From Acanthornis magna (Eukaryota > Chordata > Aves > Passeriformes > Acanthizidae), in NCBI GenBank assembly GCA_036785705.1, contig JAWUZG010000334.1:186001-250000 (forward strand): 64,000 nt of DNA, written 5' to 3'. Below the pieces are notes generated by a model. The model was not told the DNA's origin. It was given only the letters and a program-made list of their open reading frames with translations, and searched no databases. Positions 45,601 through 60,600 of the stretch are shown piece by piece (position 1 is the stretch's first letter; every line of letters starts with the position of its first letter). Made by a program: the position numbers and the translations under genes.

Positions 45601-48600
45601 TACATTTCTTTAAATGCTCCTTGGTTACGAAGTGAGAATTGATTAAAAGAAGATTGGTAGGATTTGTGGTTTGTGGCATTTTCTTGAAAGTGGGCTTCAA
45701 TACAAAACGAGAGTTTTCAGACATTCACTTTGGCCTCTGAAATGAAGGTGTGTATGGCTTGTGCATTGCAGTGCAATCTGATAAAAATTTTTGCAGTATT
45801 TTTTTGCTTATGAATAGTTTAAAAGAAAAACCCTTACTTAAACTAGACTTGCACATTTTAAGGCCTCTGTAATGTGCCACCAAATCATATATTTTGGGTT
45901 TTTAAAAAAAAAGTTTGTATTTGTCAGAAGTTATGATCTTGAATGTGTGATGTTTGTCTCTTATTTTTTTGCCTTCTGTTACAGGATGAAGTGCATGAGA
46001 GGGATAGGTTCAGCGACTTCTTGCTAATAAAACTGAGAGATGTGCTGCAAAACCAGAATAATTTAAAACTGATTCTTTCTAGTGCTGCTCTAGATGCAAA
46101 TCTTTTTATCAGGTATTTTGGAAGCTGCCCAGTAATACACAGTGAGTATTTCTCTTAACTCTTAAATCTGAATATACCTGCCCCAAGACTCACAGATCTT
46201 ATTAAACTGTAGCAAACTACTCTGAGTAAAGGTAAATGATGAATCCACTGAGAGTCACAGCAATCCGTGTTTTTTGTGTATTCAGGTTTCTTGTTTGTTA
46301 ACTATTTGCACCTACTTCAGAGTGAAGTGTTTTTATCACTGGGAGTTCTGTAAATGTAGGTATGTCCTGGCCTCCTCTATGTTTAATTCAAGAAGTAAGG
46401 AAAGGTTATTGAAGTGCTGTCTTCATGGTGATACAAGACTTTAGGATGGACCTGAGTGTGATACACATGAATATATTGCAGGAGATTCTAATTCTTCAGG
46501 CCTTGTAAAGGTTGTTAGTGGATAACTAACATGGAAACATGGATAACTCTAGTTATCCAGTGGAAACATGGATAACTCTGGCTGTTCACTTTGAAATACA
46601 GGCCTAGGCAGATTGGGTTTCATGCTTCAATCACACGATTCTTTGTTTTCAAGGGAATGACTAGCTGTTCCTCTAGGTAAATAGTCAGCAAAGACAGCCA
46701 ATTTCTGTTAGTGTATGTTCAGACTCAGTTATCTGCAGTTAGATGATATTCAAATGCAAAGAAAAGTTACCATCACTGTTTTAATTTCATTTGATGGATC
46801 TATAGTAGAGGTAAAACATAGATGTGTGGGAGATGGGGGTTTTTGGTGGGTTTGTTTTCTTTTTCCCACCCTCCTGGCTGGCAGGTTTTCCACATGGTCA
46901 ACCTCCAATGGCACCTTGGAGTCTTCTTCCTTTTTCAACAATGATGTCCAAATTTAACATGTTTTGAAAAGAAGCTTTTAAGAGAAATGCTTTATTTGAC
47001 AGTCAGGTAGACTCTCTGCATGTCAACCTATTTTTAAAAAATCTCAACAGTTATCGGAAATGGGTGGAATCAGTTACTGGTTTATTTTAGCAAATGTTCA
47101 TGAGAATGAAAGGTCTTTCCTATTTTTTTTCCCCAGATAGAAGTGTTTCTTTCTAGTTCTGAATTTCTGCCTAGTAAACTGAAGTTTCCAGCTTGTTGGA
47201 GACAGGAATCTAGAAATTACACATGATTTCATGTTGTGTGAATTTCTTTTGAAAGGGAGAGCCTCAGTCGTGATTGTTGTGTGGCTTTCCAGTTGACTCT
47301 TCTTACAGCTTCCTGTTCTTTTAGATCAGTGTATTTGTTTTGGAAATTCTGATGACAATATCTTTAGATTTTTGTCTGGTGATGTAATGAAAAAGGTTTG
47401 ATTCCTTCAGCAATATGGCTGACAAAATCCTGACCACAGAAACCAACATTTTGTAGTTGTGGATTGCTGTAGTAGCACAGAGTTTGTGATCAGTGTTGGA
47501 AGACTTGCTCTATGACAGCTTCAAAAAGTATGTGAACTGTAGGTTGTTCTTTCTGAAGGAAAATCGTGAGTGATGTAAACTCAGCTTAAGGGACGAGAAA
47601 TCAAAATGCAGGGATTTGAATTTTTCATTCAAAAAGAAGCCTTGAATGTCCACAAGGAAGCTGTAGAAAACACTGGTGTTGAAAAAGAAATCAGGATCAA
47701 TGATTAGGAGGTAAAGACCGCTGGGATGTCTCATCTCCAAGTATTGAGTAAAGAAAGCCCAGTTGTGCTGAATTAGTTGAAGACATTGAGAAAAGTCTAT
47801 CTCCTCCCATAGGTCTCATGAAAGAAAGTGGTTCAAGACAAAGATGTATTGTCTCCTTGTGGAATCTTGCACAAATCTATATGAATTGCTTAATAATTAA
47901 TTCCATTTTTAATCCAGGTGGCAGGCTTACATGTCAAGCTCTTGCCTGCAGCCCTAAACAAAAGCGGCTGTTTTCTTTTTCTCACTTAAAAACAAATTGC
48001 AGTTAATAACTGTCAGTCTTATGAGCATCTCTTGCTGTAACACCTGATCTATTTGAAGAGGGCAATGAGAAACAAGGTAGCTGGCATTTTACTGGGGAAA
48101 TGTTTTGTTTTGTAGAATTTTAAGAAAATAAATTCCAGTGAAGATAATTAAAAAAAAAGAAAGAATGCTCCAAGTGAAGCTAGGGAATATCTAGTCATTT
48201 ATGGATTTCTCATACTTTCAGTCCAAGGAAGACCTTTTGAAGTTAAAGAGATGTTTCTGGAGGACATTTTACGAAGCACTGGGTATACAAGCAAGGAGAT
48301 GGTAAAGTACCAAAAAGAGCAGCAGCAAGGTTGGTGGACTTCTTTATTATAAGGGTTGGCAAAGAGAATCATTGATTGATTGAACAAACAATTAATGGGG
48401 TGATTTTCTGTTAAAATTCCAAAGTCAGGAGATGAGATGAGATGTGATTAGAGGACAGCAAGTATATTTAAGCTCTCAGTATTTACATTATTGAAATAGT
48501 TTATGCAATTAAAGAGAAAATGCACTTTGATTCAGTGGTTGCATTCTTCTTGCTTTCAGTTGATAAATGTTATCGACTGATACATTTTTCTAATTAGGTC

Positions 48601-51600
48601 ATATTTTTTCTAATTTTATTATAGTGTAGAATTACATCTAGTTGGGGCTCTGCCCACATGAAAACTAAAGAAGCATAGGATACTATGTACTTCAGGGTGC
48701 AAATTAAAGTGCAGCTGTAAAAGGAGGCAGGATTTTGTGCATCTTGCACAAAATGTACAAGCTTTTCTATTAGTAACATTTTTCACTGCGTTCTTCCGAC
48801 ATGGATGTATTTATGTATGTATGTGTAGATATATATATTCACATACATATATATGGAAGCCAGAAGCCTTAACACTTGTGAACTAAATAGGATTGGTTTC
48901 AGTTGATTAAATAGATCTATTAATTCAGTATGGTGGGTTTTACCCTGTTCTTACAGCACCTGTTTGAAATGATGCACTTTAGGTAACCTTAAACATGCGA
49001 TTTATATAGAACTGATAGCAGCATTCTAGATTAAATAAAATAAATCCAATAAGCAAAACTTTGACCTCCTAGAACTATTTTTTAATGGAAAAGAATGGAT
49101 AAAATAAAGATGACTAAAGCTTTCTTGGGAAATGCTTTGCATTCTAGAAGAGAAACAGAAAAACACTCTTGCTGAGTGGTGTTCTGCTCAAGAAAATACT
49201 AACAAAGTGGAATCTCGGAGACAAAAGTCGGTTCCAAGGACAAATGAAGAGTACAGTCTGTTGGATGATGGTGGTGACACAGTGTTTAATCAACTGGTAA
49301 GTTTTGCCTTTTGTTGGAAGAGAAGCTTGTGTTCTATTGCTAGCCATTTAAAATCTGTTTTCTAAAGATACTGCTGTAGAGTGTCTCAGAGAATGTGAAG
49401 ATACTTTAAAGATTACTGTATTAGGATGAACTGCTGTAGCTGAAGTGTGCTTTTCAGTTAAGGAGGTTGTGCATAACTTTTCCTCAGCTCAAATGGCTCG
49501 ACTGCCATTGTGTAAGTATTGCATATGGCACAATCAGTGCTTTAACTGTTATCTGAGTGGTGGATTTCTGATTGTTACTGGGAAAACGAACAGTTCAAAT
49601 TCTTGGTGGGTAATGTATGAGAATAAAGCCAACTCTTGGAAGAGATGAATCCTTCAATATTGTTTTTTATCTTCAGACTGAAAAGGATGTGAACTGCCTT
49701 GAACCATGGATAGTAAAAGAAATGGATTCTTGTCTTTCTGACATCTGGTTGCATAAAGATATTGATTCCTTTGCTCAGGTTTTCCATCTCATTTTAACTG
49801 AAAATGTCAGTGGTAAGTTTCTGATCTTAAAACATGAAGAAAAAAGCCACCACAAATTTACTTAAATTTCCATGGCTACTTTTATCTCCAGTTTCAAATG
49901 TTGTTACCTTTGCCTTCTGATGCCTACTGAAAAAATGAATAGGGCTAGCATAATTAAGTTGTTGAGTTTGTTGTTGTTGTTGTTGTTGTTTTGAAGTATT
50001 GAGAGAAGTGTGTTTCTAAAACAGTGTTGAAATCACATGACTGCATGCAGAACTGACTGCAGAGATAAAGTGAGGAAATAAATTCTGTTTGGGCTGGAAT
50101 TTGAAAACAATATTGGTACTAGATTTAGATTAAAAGATAACATTTATATTGGATTTGATGATTTTTTTTTTTCCTTCTCAGTTGATTATAGGCATAGTGA
50201 AACTGGCGCAACTGCTCTGATGATTTCTTCAGGGAGAGGCTTTTTGGGTCAAGTGGAAGAGCTGATCAGTATGGGAGCAAGTATCCACTGCAAATCATCC
50301 AATGGCTGGTAAAAACAGAGAGAAACCCCAAAAGATAGATTTGTTTGTCAATATAGGAGAGAGAAAGAAAATTCTGTAACATCTCAATTCATTTGCTAAC
50401 GTACTAGACTGCTGTAAAAACCACAGATTCTGACAGCCTAAACAGTTTCTAACAGTTTCTAACTTCTCTTAAGCACATAGTTTTCTGTAAATTCTAAATT
50501 GTATTCTTAATGACACAGTCTTGATTATGGGCTATAAACTTGGTTTCAGTATGTCTTACTTAAGACAGCGGTTAGAGGAAAAACCGTTACCTTTTTCGAT
50601 GGCTTGACTGAACAGGACCAAAATGTTTGGCCATTCTTATTTTTGTGGAGTTCCCTGTATCAGAAGATGTTTGTGTTATGTTTCTAAATATGTTGTATCA
50701 TGTAAAAATATTTGTGAATCTGTAAAAAACCAACTTCTGTCATGAAGTGTGTCTTCTTCATATAAACAGGGAAGTATTAGTAGGATGGAAGGATAAGAAT
50801 TAGGATTCCGGGGTCTGGTATTTGGTACTGCCACTTGAAAAACTTGGGGAAGAATGCAGTTTAAAGGTAAAACAGTGAACTGCATTGTGAGGAGGGCAAC
50901 TTCTGAAAGACATGAAATAGCCCAATCTTTTCCCACATGTTGATGAAAAACACCTGGGGTGTGACTTTTTGGGATGACTTCAAGGGTACTGCTAACAGCC
51001 ATGTCTGATTGCTGCACCTTGGTGAGGGCTTTTTAAAGGAATGGCCCATTCTGCCTCCTCATTTCCTTGTGCATGTTTGTATGTATTTCTGTGTAAAACT
51101 GACATTCTTCTGTGGTAAAGAGCTGCAGTTTTCTGAAAATCAGATAGCTGTACACCTATTGAAGCACTTGAAAATGGGAAATCGCAGATCCAGCAATAAC
51201 AGCACTTCAAACAATACAGAAATTGCTAAAAAAGTGTGGTGTCACTTGTCTCTTTGCATAATGTGCTATTCTTCTCCGTCTTTTGAAGTGAAAAATGTAA
51301 TAAAAATATTTGCACAATTCTTTCAGGATGGCTGTGGACTGGGCTAGGCGCTATGGGCAGACAGAGGTGGTTGATCTGTTGGAATCCTACAGGTAAGCTG
51401 TAACTGCTTTGCAGAAAAAGTTGTATGACATGGTGAAGGGAACTTTGAGGTTTGTGTTTTCTTAATCAGAACAGCTTTTAGCTTTTTATGGTTTAAAATC
51501 TGGACTATCTAGAATAGCAGTACTTTTTTTTGGGAATAGGAATATTTCAACAACAAACTTACTTAACAGAAAGATTTGTGTGCAGTATCATATTGTTTAT

Positions 51601-54600
51601 GTTTGCACAAGTTGCTGATTCTATACTATGTCCCATTTTATTTTCACCTGCTTATTTTGGAAACAAATCTGTTGTGTGTTTTTATCTTTATATTGTTGAT
51701 ACAGAACAGACATATTAAGGAAACTTTCTAGAAGTAACATGTACACTAGGCCATTCAAGAATTGTTTTTTGATTAACTTCCACTTACAGTTGAGGTAGTG
51801 TTTTGTAAAGATTATATTGTTATAATTTCTCTTAGTGTAGCTTCTTCTAGTGGGAAATGTTTTGGAAAATAATATCTTTTAAATACTTTTCCTTTAACAG
51901 ATAAATGAGAAGTGTATTTAGACTTTCATTCACTTATGGTTGTGTGTCAAAGAAGTTTAAGAAAATGAAAGTTAACACTAAAAATTGAAGTTGCATGCTC
52001 TGTTGCCTTAACATTTAAATCAGTGAACAGTAATAGTATTGTGATTCTCTTCTGCTACACTTAAAAACTAAAATTCAAGACCAATAGTCATGTTGATCTT
52101 GATCTAAGTTGGAGTTGGTGGCTGAATGCAAACCCCAAGAGGACAGCCTTGACTCTGGTCTGTGTATTTTCTATTACAGTGCTTCATTTGGGTTTGGAAA
52201 TCTGGATGAAAGTTCCCTGGTCCAAAAAAGTGGTAGTGACCTTAGTGCAGAGGACAGAGAACTGTTGACAGCTTATCATCACAGTTTTGATGATGAAAAA
52301 GTGGATCTGGATCTGATAATGCACTTGCTGCACAGCATCTGTCATAGTTGTGACACGGGTAGGTGAACACCCACACTCCCAGTCAATTGTTGTGGCTGCA
52401 GCTTCTGATGAATTGTGCTCTTTCCTCAGGAATTCCAAGAAGTTAAAACCTTCCAAGTGCTAGTCTACATGGCACTGACATATATTTGAATTTTCTATTT
52501 CACTCTGCAAAGCCACTTCCTTTTTTAGGAGCAATTTTAGTATTTCTTCCTGGATACGATGAGATAGTGAGCCTGAGGGACCGCATTCTTTTTGATGACA
52601 AGAGATTTGCTGATAATGGTCACAGGTAAAACCTTTTCTTTCTGTGGCTTTTCATTGCTCCTTTTAAGGATCTTTAACAGGTGCTTTTTGCCTTGCATTA
52701 GATACCAAGTTTTCATGCTTCATTCGAGTGTGCAGACTTTGGATCAGAAGAAAGTGCTTGAAACTCCACCTCCTGGCATCCGCAAAATTGCAAGTATCAG
52801 AAGGCTTTGTCAAATGCTGCATGGATCTGTTTTGCCTTTGCTTTTACAGTTGCTATAGTTACATTTTTCTTTTTCATTGCAGATTCTTTCTACTAATATT
52901 GCAGAAACCAGCCTAACAGTCAATGATGTTGTATTTGTCATTGACTCAGGCAAGGTGAAGGAGGTACGACTGCCTTAAATTTTCTTTGGATATAAACTCC
53001 CTGGTGTGATTCTAAAACACAGTGCATCAATTTTGGAGAAATACTTTTTTTCCTTTACTGTAAGCTGAGAGCTAGTGCCTGTCAGGCAGCAGAGCTCACT
53101 GAGAGGTTTCAACTTCCATTTGTTTTATGACAAACACTGTAAATAGCAAGCTGTTAAAAAATCCTGTAAAAGCTAATGTAGGTTGATGTATTGATGTATC
53201 TTTTTTTTTTGGTGATTTAGTATTTCTGTTTGATTTTTAAAACAAGGTCTCTGTTTAGACCACCATCCTCCTGAGCTTTAGAGATCACTGGGGGAGTTCC
53301 TTTTGTCCTACTATTGTATCAAGTCCAAATAGACTCCATGAAGTTTTTAAGCACTGGTTTTGGTGTGGTGAATGCCCATTCCCAAATTACTTGTTTAAGA
53401 AAAGTGAGATAACATAATGAGGCAATTTAAGACTTAGTGTATGGCTTTGAAAATTAAATTGGACTTCACGGGAGATACGCACACCACATTTCTGAAGTTC
53501 TCATAATACAATTTTTTTTTGTAATTTTACATCAAATCTAGGAAGATAAGGAGGCGATTTCCAAGTGAGACAGAGAGGAAAACTTTATTTGGTATAAGAA
53601 TGTATTTTTGTTTGTTTTGTGATGACTCAAGACACAGTCCCTATCTTGTACTGACTTACAATTACCTATTGACAGAAGACTTTACTTCCAAAAACTGCTG
53701 TGTAGCACACACTTGAAACCAAGGAAATACCTTTGTGCCAGAAGCTGCTGTATTTATTACTATTTCATACACTTTTTAGAAAAGTGTTGTTGGTAATCTA
53801 AATAACTAGTAATTTTTATTTCATGTACCCTGTTCAATCCTGAGTTTCTGTTCCTTTCTTTGTCTTTTTAGAAGTCTTTTGATGCACTGAGTCGCGTTAC
53901 AATGCTAAAAATGGGGTGGATTTCAAAAGCCAGTGCTATCCAGAGGAAAGGCAGGTAAGAAATGCCTCCTACTGGTATTTATTTTGCAGATATCCACCGT
54001 CCTGTATGTTAAGAATAACGCGCACAGCATAATTATTTCTAGCCTAGTGCACTGTGGTGTTGGATGGTGGCCAGCACTGGCCAGCACTTGTTGTTTACAG
54101 ATGAGTAAGGGTCAGCATGTATTTCTTGGAGTCATTTCCCAAGTTGTAGAGCAGTGCTGCTCAGGCATTTCCCAAAGGTCTAGGTTGTTTTCCCCCATTA
54201 GTTTGTTCTCCTTCCTCTTCCATGTGGCACCAGCAGTCACCGTGTCCGATAGGTGTTTTCACACTTTGCCTGTGGGCAGAGGACTGCCTGTTTCACTTTC
54301 TGCAAACTGCCCATGACTTAAAAGGCCATGATCATATTCCTCCCAACACTGGGGATGAGGGCTGAGAAGTTTCTGTAGCAACAAATGCCTGTTTAATCAA
54401 TCATATTGCCGTTCAGCTACAGGGATTTGTGCGTGAATGTGAGAATTTGCTGTCTCTGTGCCTTCACTGAGGAGTTACTTAATCTTCCTTCTACCCTTTA
54501 CTCCAAGGGTAACTTTTCTTTGGGGGATGTGAAGGGGAGAAATGAAGTTTGCAACTTAGATTCCTTATAGCAAAGGACGATTGAGGTTTCGATTGTTCTT

Positions 54601-57600
54601 AGGTTAGCAAAAACCCCACAGCACTTGACTTAGATAAGCCTTGTTTTTGTTGCTCCGGATTTCTCAGTGTTGGGTTGAAATTACAATCAAAAGTGTCCAT
54701 AGGATCAAAAATAATCCATGACTGGAAAACTCTCCCTTTGTGCGTGACTTCCACTTAACGACATCTTTTTTGTAGAATCGCTTCTACTTTTCCCTTCTAA
54801 GTTTCTGTGTTAGTGTGTTGGCTTTTGGTTGGTTGGCTTTGTTTTTAGAAAGAAATGCTCATTTTCACAACTTGCCATCTTTTATTTTCAAGGGCTGGGC
54901 GCTGTCAGCCTGGAGTCTGTTTTCGTCTCTTCAGCAGGCTTCGATTTCAGAATATGCTGGAATTTCAGTCTCCAGAACTCCTAAGAATGCCACTTCAGGT
55001 GCATGTTCAGTTAGAAATTATAACTTTAAAAATTGTAATGTCATCAAACCATACTATGATTTCAAAAAGCCATGTTCCAGAAAATCTTAGTAACCTTTTT
55101 TGTTCTGTCTTTTAACTTGCAGGAAATTTGTTTATATACAAAACTTCTGGCTCCAATTAATTGTCCGATTGTGGACTTTCTTATGAAAGCTCCTGATCCT
55201 CCGCCTGCTATAATTGTGAGAAGTGCTGTGCACATGCTTAAGGTCAGGAAAGGAATGGGTTTAGATGGAAATTGTGTTTGACTCCACATTTGTGGTTTGG
55301 CAGCCTGTCTTCCTGGCTTCAGTTTGTACTGAAACTGTTTTTAGTTACTTAAGCATGCTTTTGAATTTTTGTTCATGGTCTGTTTTCATTTTGTGTGTGG
55401 GCTTGTGTTTTTCCATGTCAAGGGGAGAGAGTGCTTCTGAATCTTTTCTCCAACTGTTCATAGTTGGACTGGCTTTTTTAGTGTTTGGGAACAAGTCTAA
55501 TTGATGTCCAGTATTCACATCCTTTCAGCTTTCCCTGTAAATTAATTTTGTCCCCTTCTCCTTTGTTCATTTGTTTGGGTTTTTTTCTAAACAGACCATT
55601 GATGCCATGGACCCTTGGGAAGATCTCACTGAGCTCGGTTATCACCTCACTGAATTACCTGTAGAGCCACACCTCGGTAAAATGGTGCTGTACGCTGCTG
55701 TTCTGAAGTGCATGGACCCTGTTCTGACCATTGCCTGTGCTCTTGCCTGCCAAGACCCTTTTGTCCTGCCCACGCTGGCCTCCCAAAAGCGTGCAGCCAT
55801 GCTGTGCAGGAAGCGTTTTGCTGCAGGAACCTTCAGTGACCACATGGCCCTGCTCAGGGCTTTCCAGGTAGGAGTTCATTCTGGACAGTACTGATCACAA
55901 CACATCACCCATCGAGGCAATTATGTGCCGGTCCCCTTGGATGTAGAATGGTGGACTGTGATTAAGTCCTTGGAGAGGACTTTTTTTTTGCCTAGGGTCT
56001 TTCCTGTACTGGACTCATAAATCTGTGAGGGAGCACTTTTTATGATAGCTTTTGTTGGTGTTTTCAAATCTTAAAAAATTCTGAAAGTTCCAACAATGTG
56101 CCTCCTTACACCCTATTCCACTTATAACTTCCAATCATGATCCTAATGTAATGATCTTCATTAACTTAATGATTTTAACTTCACATAACGATCACTGTAG
56201 TGAACGGGTAAAGAGTCTAATTCTTAAACAGGAAAAAAATCTAGATGGATACATTTACTTTCAGAGTGGATTTGGCCTTAATTTTATTCACATAAATATA
56301 TTTTTAAAAATTTAGCTGATCAAATTAATAGGCAAATGTAAAATCCTTTTCAGGCATGGCAGAAGGCGCGCAGTGATGGCTGGGAGAAAGCCTTCTGTGA
56401 GAAGAACTTCCTGTCCCAGGCCACGATGGAAATCATCGTAGGAATGAGAACACAGTTGCTTGGCCAGCTTAGAGCCTCAGGTAAATAGCTGGGAAAAAAG
56501 CTTAACCTAGTTTTAAATGAAGCATATAGAAATTGTACCAAAAATCGTGTTCGCTGGTGTCATTTTCCTTACTTGATTTGAAACACAGCAGTCCGCATTC
56601 CTGCTGGGTGTGGTGTAGATGAGGAGGTGTGGCTGATCTAACTGAAAGCACCCTCATCTCCCCGTGCCACTGCCTTTCAGTGTGGAGATGTATTTCTTTG
56701 GATGTTTATGTTTTAGTAAATTATTCCCACTGGAAATGTCTTTGGATTGTAGAAAAGGATTGTATTCTGTGTTAGCATAAAACCCTTTCTCACGAAGGAT
56801 TTCAGTGTAATAGTTTCTCCTTGGTGCTGTTAAGGTTGGCAGTGGTGAAAAATGCAATGAAGTAGTAGTTTATGTCACCTTTCTTTTCAAGTTCCTTTTG
56901 AGAACCAAGCACAAGGTAACACGGCACTGTTTTGTCCTGTTCTTTTGTCAGGTTTTGTGAGAGCCAGAGGAGGAGCTGATATTAGAGATGTCAATACGAA
57001 CTCTGAGAACTGGGCTGTTATTAAAGCTGCCTTGGTGGCCGGGATGTATCCCAATCTTGTGCATGTGGACAGAGAAGGCCTGGTTTTGACTGAAGCAAAG
57101 GAGAAGAAAGTGCGATTTCATCCTACCTCTGTTCTTGGTCAATCTCAGCATAAAAAGGTAAAATTTAAATCTAGATTTCACAAAAAAGAGCTCTGTACTG
57201 TCGGAAGCGTTTTAGAAATGTGTTTTCCTAGTTGTCAGTACTTTAAAAGCAGCTTGGGTATTAAACACTACACGTTTAGAAAACACTTTTCTTACCAGTT
57301 GGTGGAGCTGGAGCTGGTTCATTTTTCCGTTGCTTCTCAATGAGTCCTTTCTCCAGATGGAGCAAGACAAAATGGCAACACCCCCCCATTTATAAAATTG
57401 TTTAAAAGATGTAATGATCCCTGCTCTTAATAGGAAGAAGTTCTGCTGTGAAACAGATTTTTTTTTAGATCCCCTTTTAAAGCAAAATATTTTGTTTCAA
57501 GGTGGTTGGATAATTTGCGAGTCCGGTTGGATAGTCTTGAGCTTTTTTATTTGCACGTATATGTTGATATGTGTATATATACATATATATGTATGTGTGT

Positions 57601-60600
57601 GTTTATTTCTCCAAATGCAGAATGATGGAATGGTTTGGGTTGGAAGGGACCTTAAAGCTCATCTCATTCCAATGCCTGCCATGGCAGGGACACCTTGCAC
57701 TAGACCAGGCTGCTCAGAGCTCCACCCAGCCTGGCCTCCAACACTGCCAGCTTGAGGCATGCATGATGTCCCTGGATAAAATAGGAACTGTGCTAACATT
57801 TATGTTAATTACAGATTGAGGGTAAAAGAGCCTTGTCTTACCTGCTCTTGCACAGATTCCTGCAGCAAATGGACAAGCTGCAGCCATCCAGGCCCTCCCT
57901 ACAGACTGGCTTATATACGATGAAATGACCAGAGCTCAGAAGACAGCAAACATCAGGTGCTGCTCTGTTGTGACACCTGTCACCGTGTCCCTCTTCTGTG
58001 GACCGGCCAGACTGCCAAGTAACGCCTTGCAGGCATCTTCCTCCTTTCGAGGTACACTGGAGCCTGGCTTTTGAACGTTTCCATTGATACACACTAGTCT
58101 GGGATGTGGAAAGCTTATTTTTCAAAACGATTTAATACATAGATTGGCTAATTTTGGAAACAAGAGAGTTACAGTTATCTGTGGCTATTCAAGAGTTTAT
58201 AGGCTCTGTAACAAATCTCTCCATTTTGGGATTCCTTACAGATTTATGTCCATAAATTGCACAGTTCAGGGGTCTCAGAAATTACAGTCTAGTTTGTAGG
58301 GAAAGAATACAGCCACCACGTTTAATGATAATACCAGCACTGAGAAGTGTAGTATGTGTGTTCTCTTTCTACAGACTACTTAATTGCATTCTTTGAACCA
58401 GGTTATTCAAACAGAATAATTTAGAAACAATCAATATGGCAGACAGTCATATGTCTTCTAGCTGTGACATGTATTTTCAAAATTTTTCATGTCAGTTACC
58501 TATCCTATTAAGTAATAAAGAATATATAGAAATTTCCTTTTTTTCTTACATAAATTGAGTCCTATATGAATAGAAGCAAAAATAACTGCTGCAAATTCTC
58601 CTTGTTTGAATCAAAATAAAAATCCAGCTTATTTCTGATGCTTTCCTGTGTTGCGTTTACACTGTTAACCTTACAATAGTCTTCATTGAATTGCATTTTA
58701 AGAAAATAAGGATTCCTAATTAATAGCCATATGTATCTATAATTGGTTTTTTCCTTAATGGGTGTTTAAATCTGCTGTTTTACTAGGAAATAGAGCCATG
58801 TGTGGTTTTACAAACAGCTTCAGGCAAAAGGTGGATAGTGGCTTGTCAGTATTGATGAAGGTACATGAGTTAGATCACATCAGTACAGGTGTTTACATAG
58901 GAGGAACCTCAGCAGGTCTACGTGATCAGGCTACTTGATTTTTGCTATCTGGAGCAAAGACTTTTCAGTGTATTTGCAGAAAAGAAGAAGTTTTACAAAT
59001 GTTTACATTTTAGAGTCCATTTTAGAAGGAAAAATATTTCTTTCTGGTAATGCAATGCTGGTAGGGTTCAGTTTTTTGTCTGTAAGTAGAAACAATATAG
59101 AAATGCTAATGCACCTTTTATCTTTAATTCAGGGGGAGTGGTATCTAATGAAAGCAGTGACAGTGAGATGGAGGACAAAACAACTGCTAATCTGGCTCTG
59201 CTGAAGCTGGATGAGTGGCTCCATCTCAAACTGGACCCTGAAGTAAGTAAGAAATCACTCCCGTATTTGGAGAAGGATTGTAAAAAGATGTAAAAAGATT
59301 TTTGTAACATTGGAGTAACCAAGAATTTTCTGTAAGAATGTCACAGTCTGTTTGGGTCTCTCAAACAGCCTACTCCGTGATTTAACCTTGATTTCTTGAG
59401 CACATCAAGAATTAAACACCCAGGGCCTCAATCCCCTTTTGCCCAGCATTGTCTAATTTGTAAATTCAGGTATTCAACATCCAAGCGGTAAGGTTTCATA
59501 ACTTACCACCCATAACTTTCAATTCTTGCACCTATGAACAAAGAGAAAAGAAAGTAATTAGTCACCCAAGCCAACAGTGAGAGTGCTCATTGCTCTTCCT
59601 CCGTCATGGAGTGGGTGTCCCGTCTGTCACACTGGGGAGCAGGAAGGCCTCAGCAGTCCAGCTGCTGTTGGGTCTGCTTCCGAGACTTTTGGGGCAATAT
59701 GGTGTTTTATATGTGTGAGTTTGGCAGTTTGGTCCCTTTGTACAAGTCAGCAGATTCTGAAGCGACTGCCAGACAAGAGCTAATGGCTGCAGGGGACAGC
59801 AAGCTGCAGGTGACAGTGGCTGCACTATGGCCCTTCTGCTCCTTCTGGCCTCCTGTCCTGCCTGCGTGGTGCTCCATCAGGCCATAGCAGGAGCTGGGAT
59901 AGCCAAAATCTGAACAGGAGCTGAGAGAACAGCCACACTGGCATGCTGTGTTTTTCCTTCTGTGAGAGGATAACCAAAATGAGATCAAAAAAGGAGCACT
60001 TGAAGCTGGAGTTGCTGAAGGAAAGTTGCTGTCAGATTTAGAAAGTCTTTGAAATAGAAGTCTTTAGGCCATTGAGGAGCTGTGGCTGTGGTAGGAGTTA
60101 GAGTAGTTTATGGGTTATGAAACTCTTGAACTTCCCAGATCTAGTAAGAATACTGTCTCTCCTAGAGACAAACGATTGATTTTTTAAACTTTATTTTAAT
60201 GGAAGCATCGCTGATAACATGGGAATTAGACTATGGTCTTTTAAATTTGGTCACTGCATTTGAGCAGAAGTCTCTGTATAAAAAATATGCCACTTTATGC
60301 CACACTTAATTCGTCAGGTGTGAATGAAGAGTGCATGAATATAGCCTGATTTGAAAGGCAGGGCATAAAGCATGAAAAGCCTGGGTTTTCTAGAAAGATA
60401 GAAGGGAAAAAAAAACCTGTGGGTTTACAACTCAATGCTACCTTTAGTACAGAGCTAAACGAAATGTTTCAAAAATTACCTTGCACCCAAGGAAAGGAAA
60501 GGAAATTAACTTCTTCGTTTAAATGTGAGGTTATTCCTCCTCCACCAGACCTTAGTCTTGCCTTTCAGCTTGGACCCTGTTCATATGAGAATGCCAGGTA

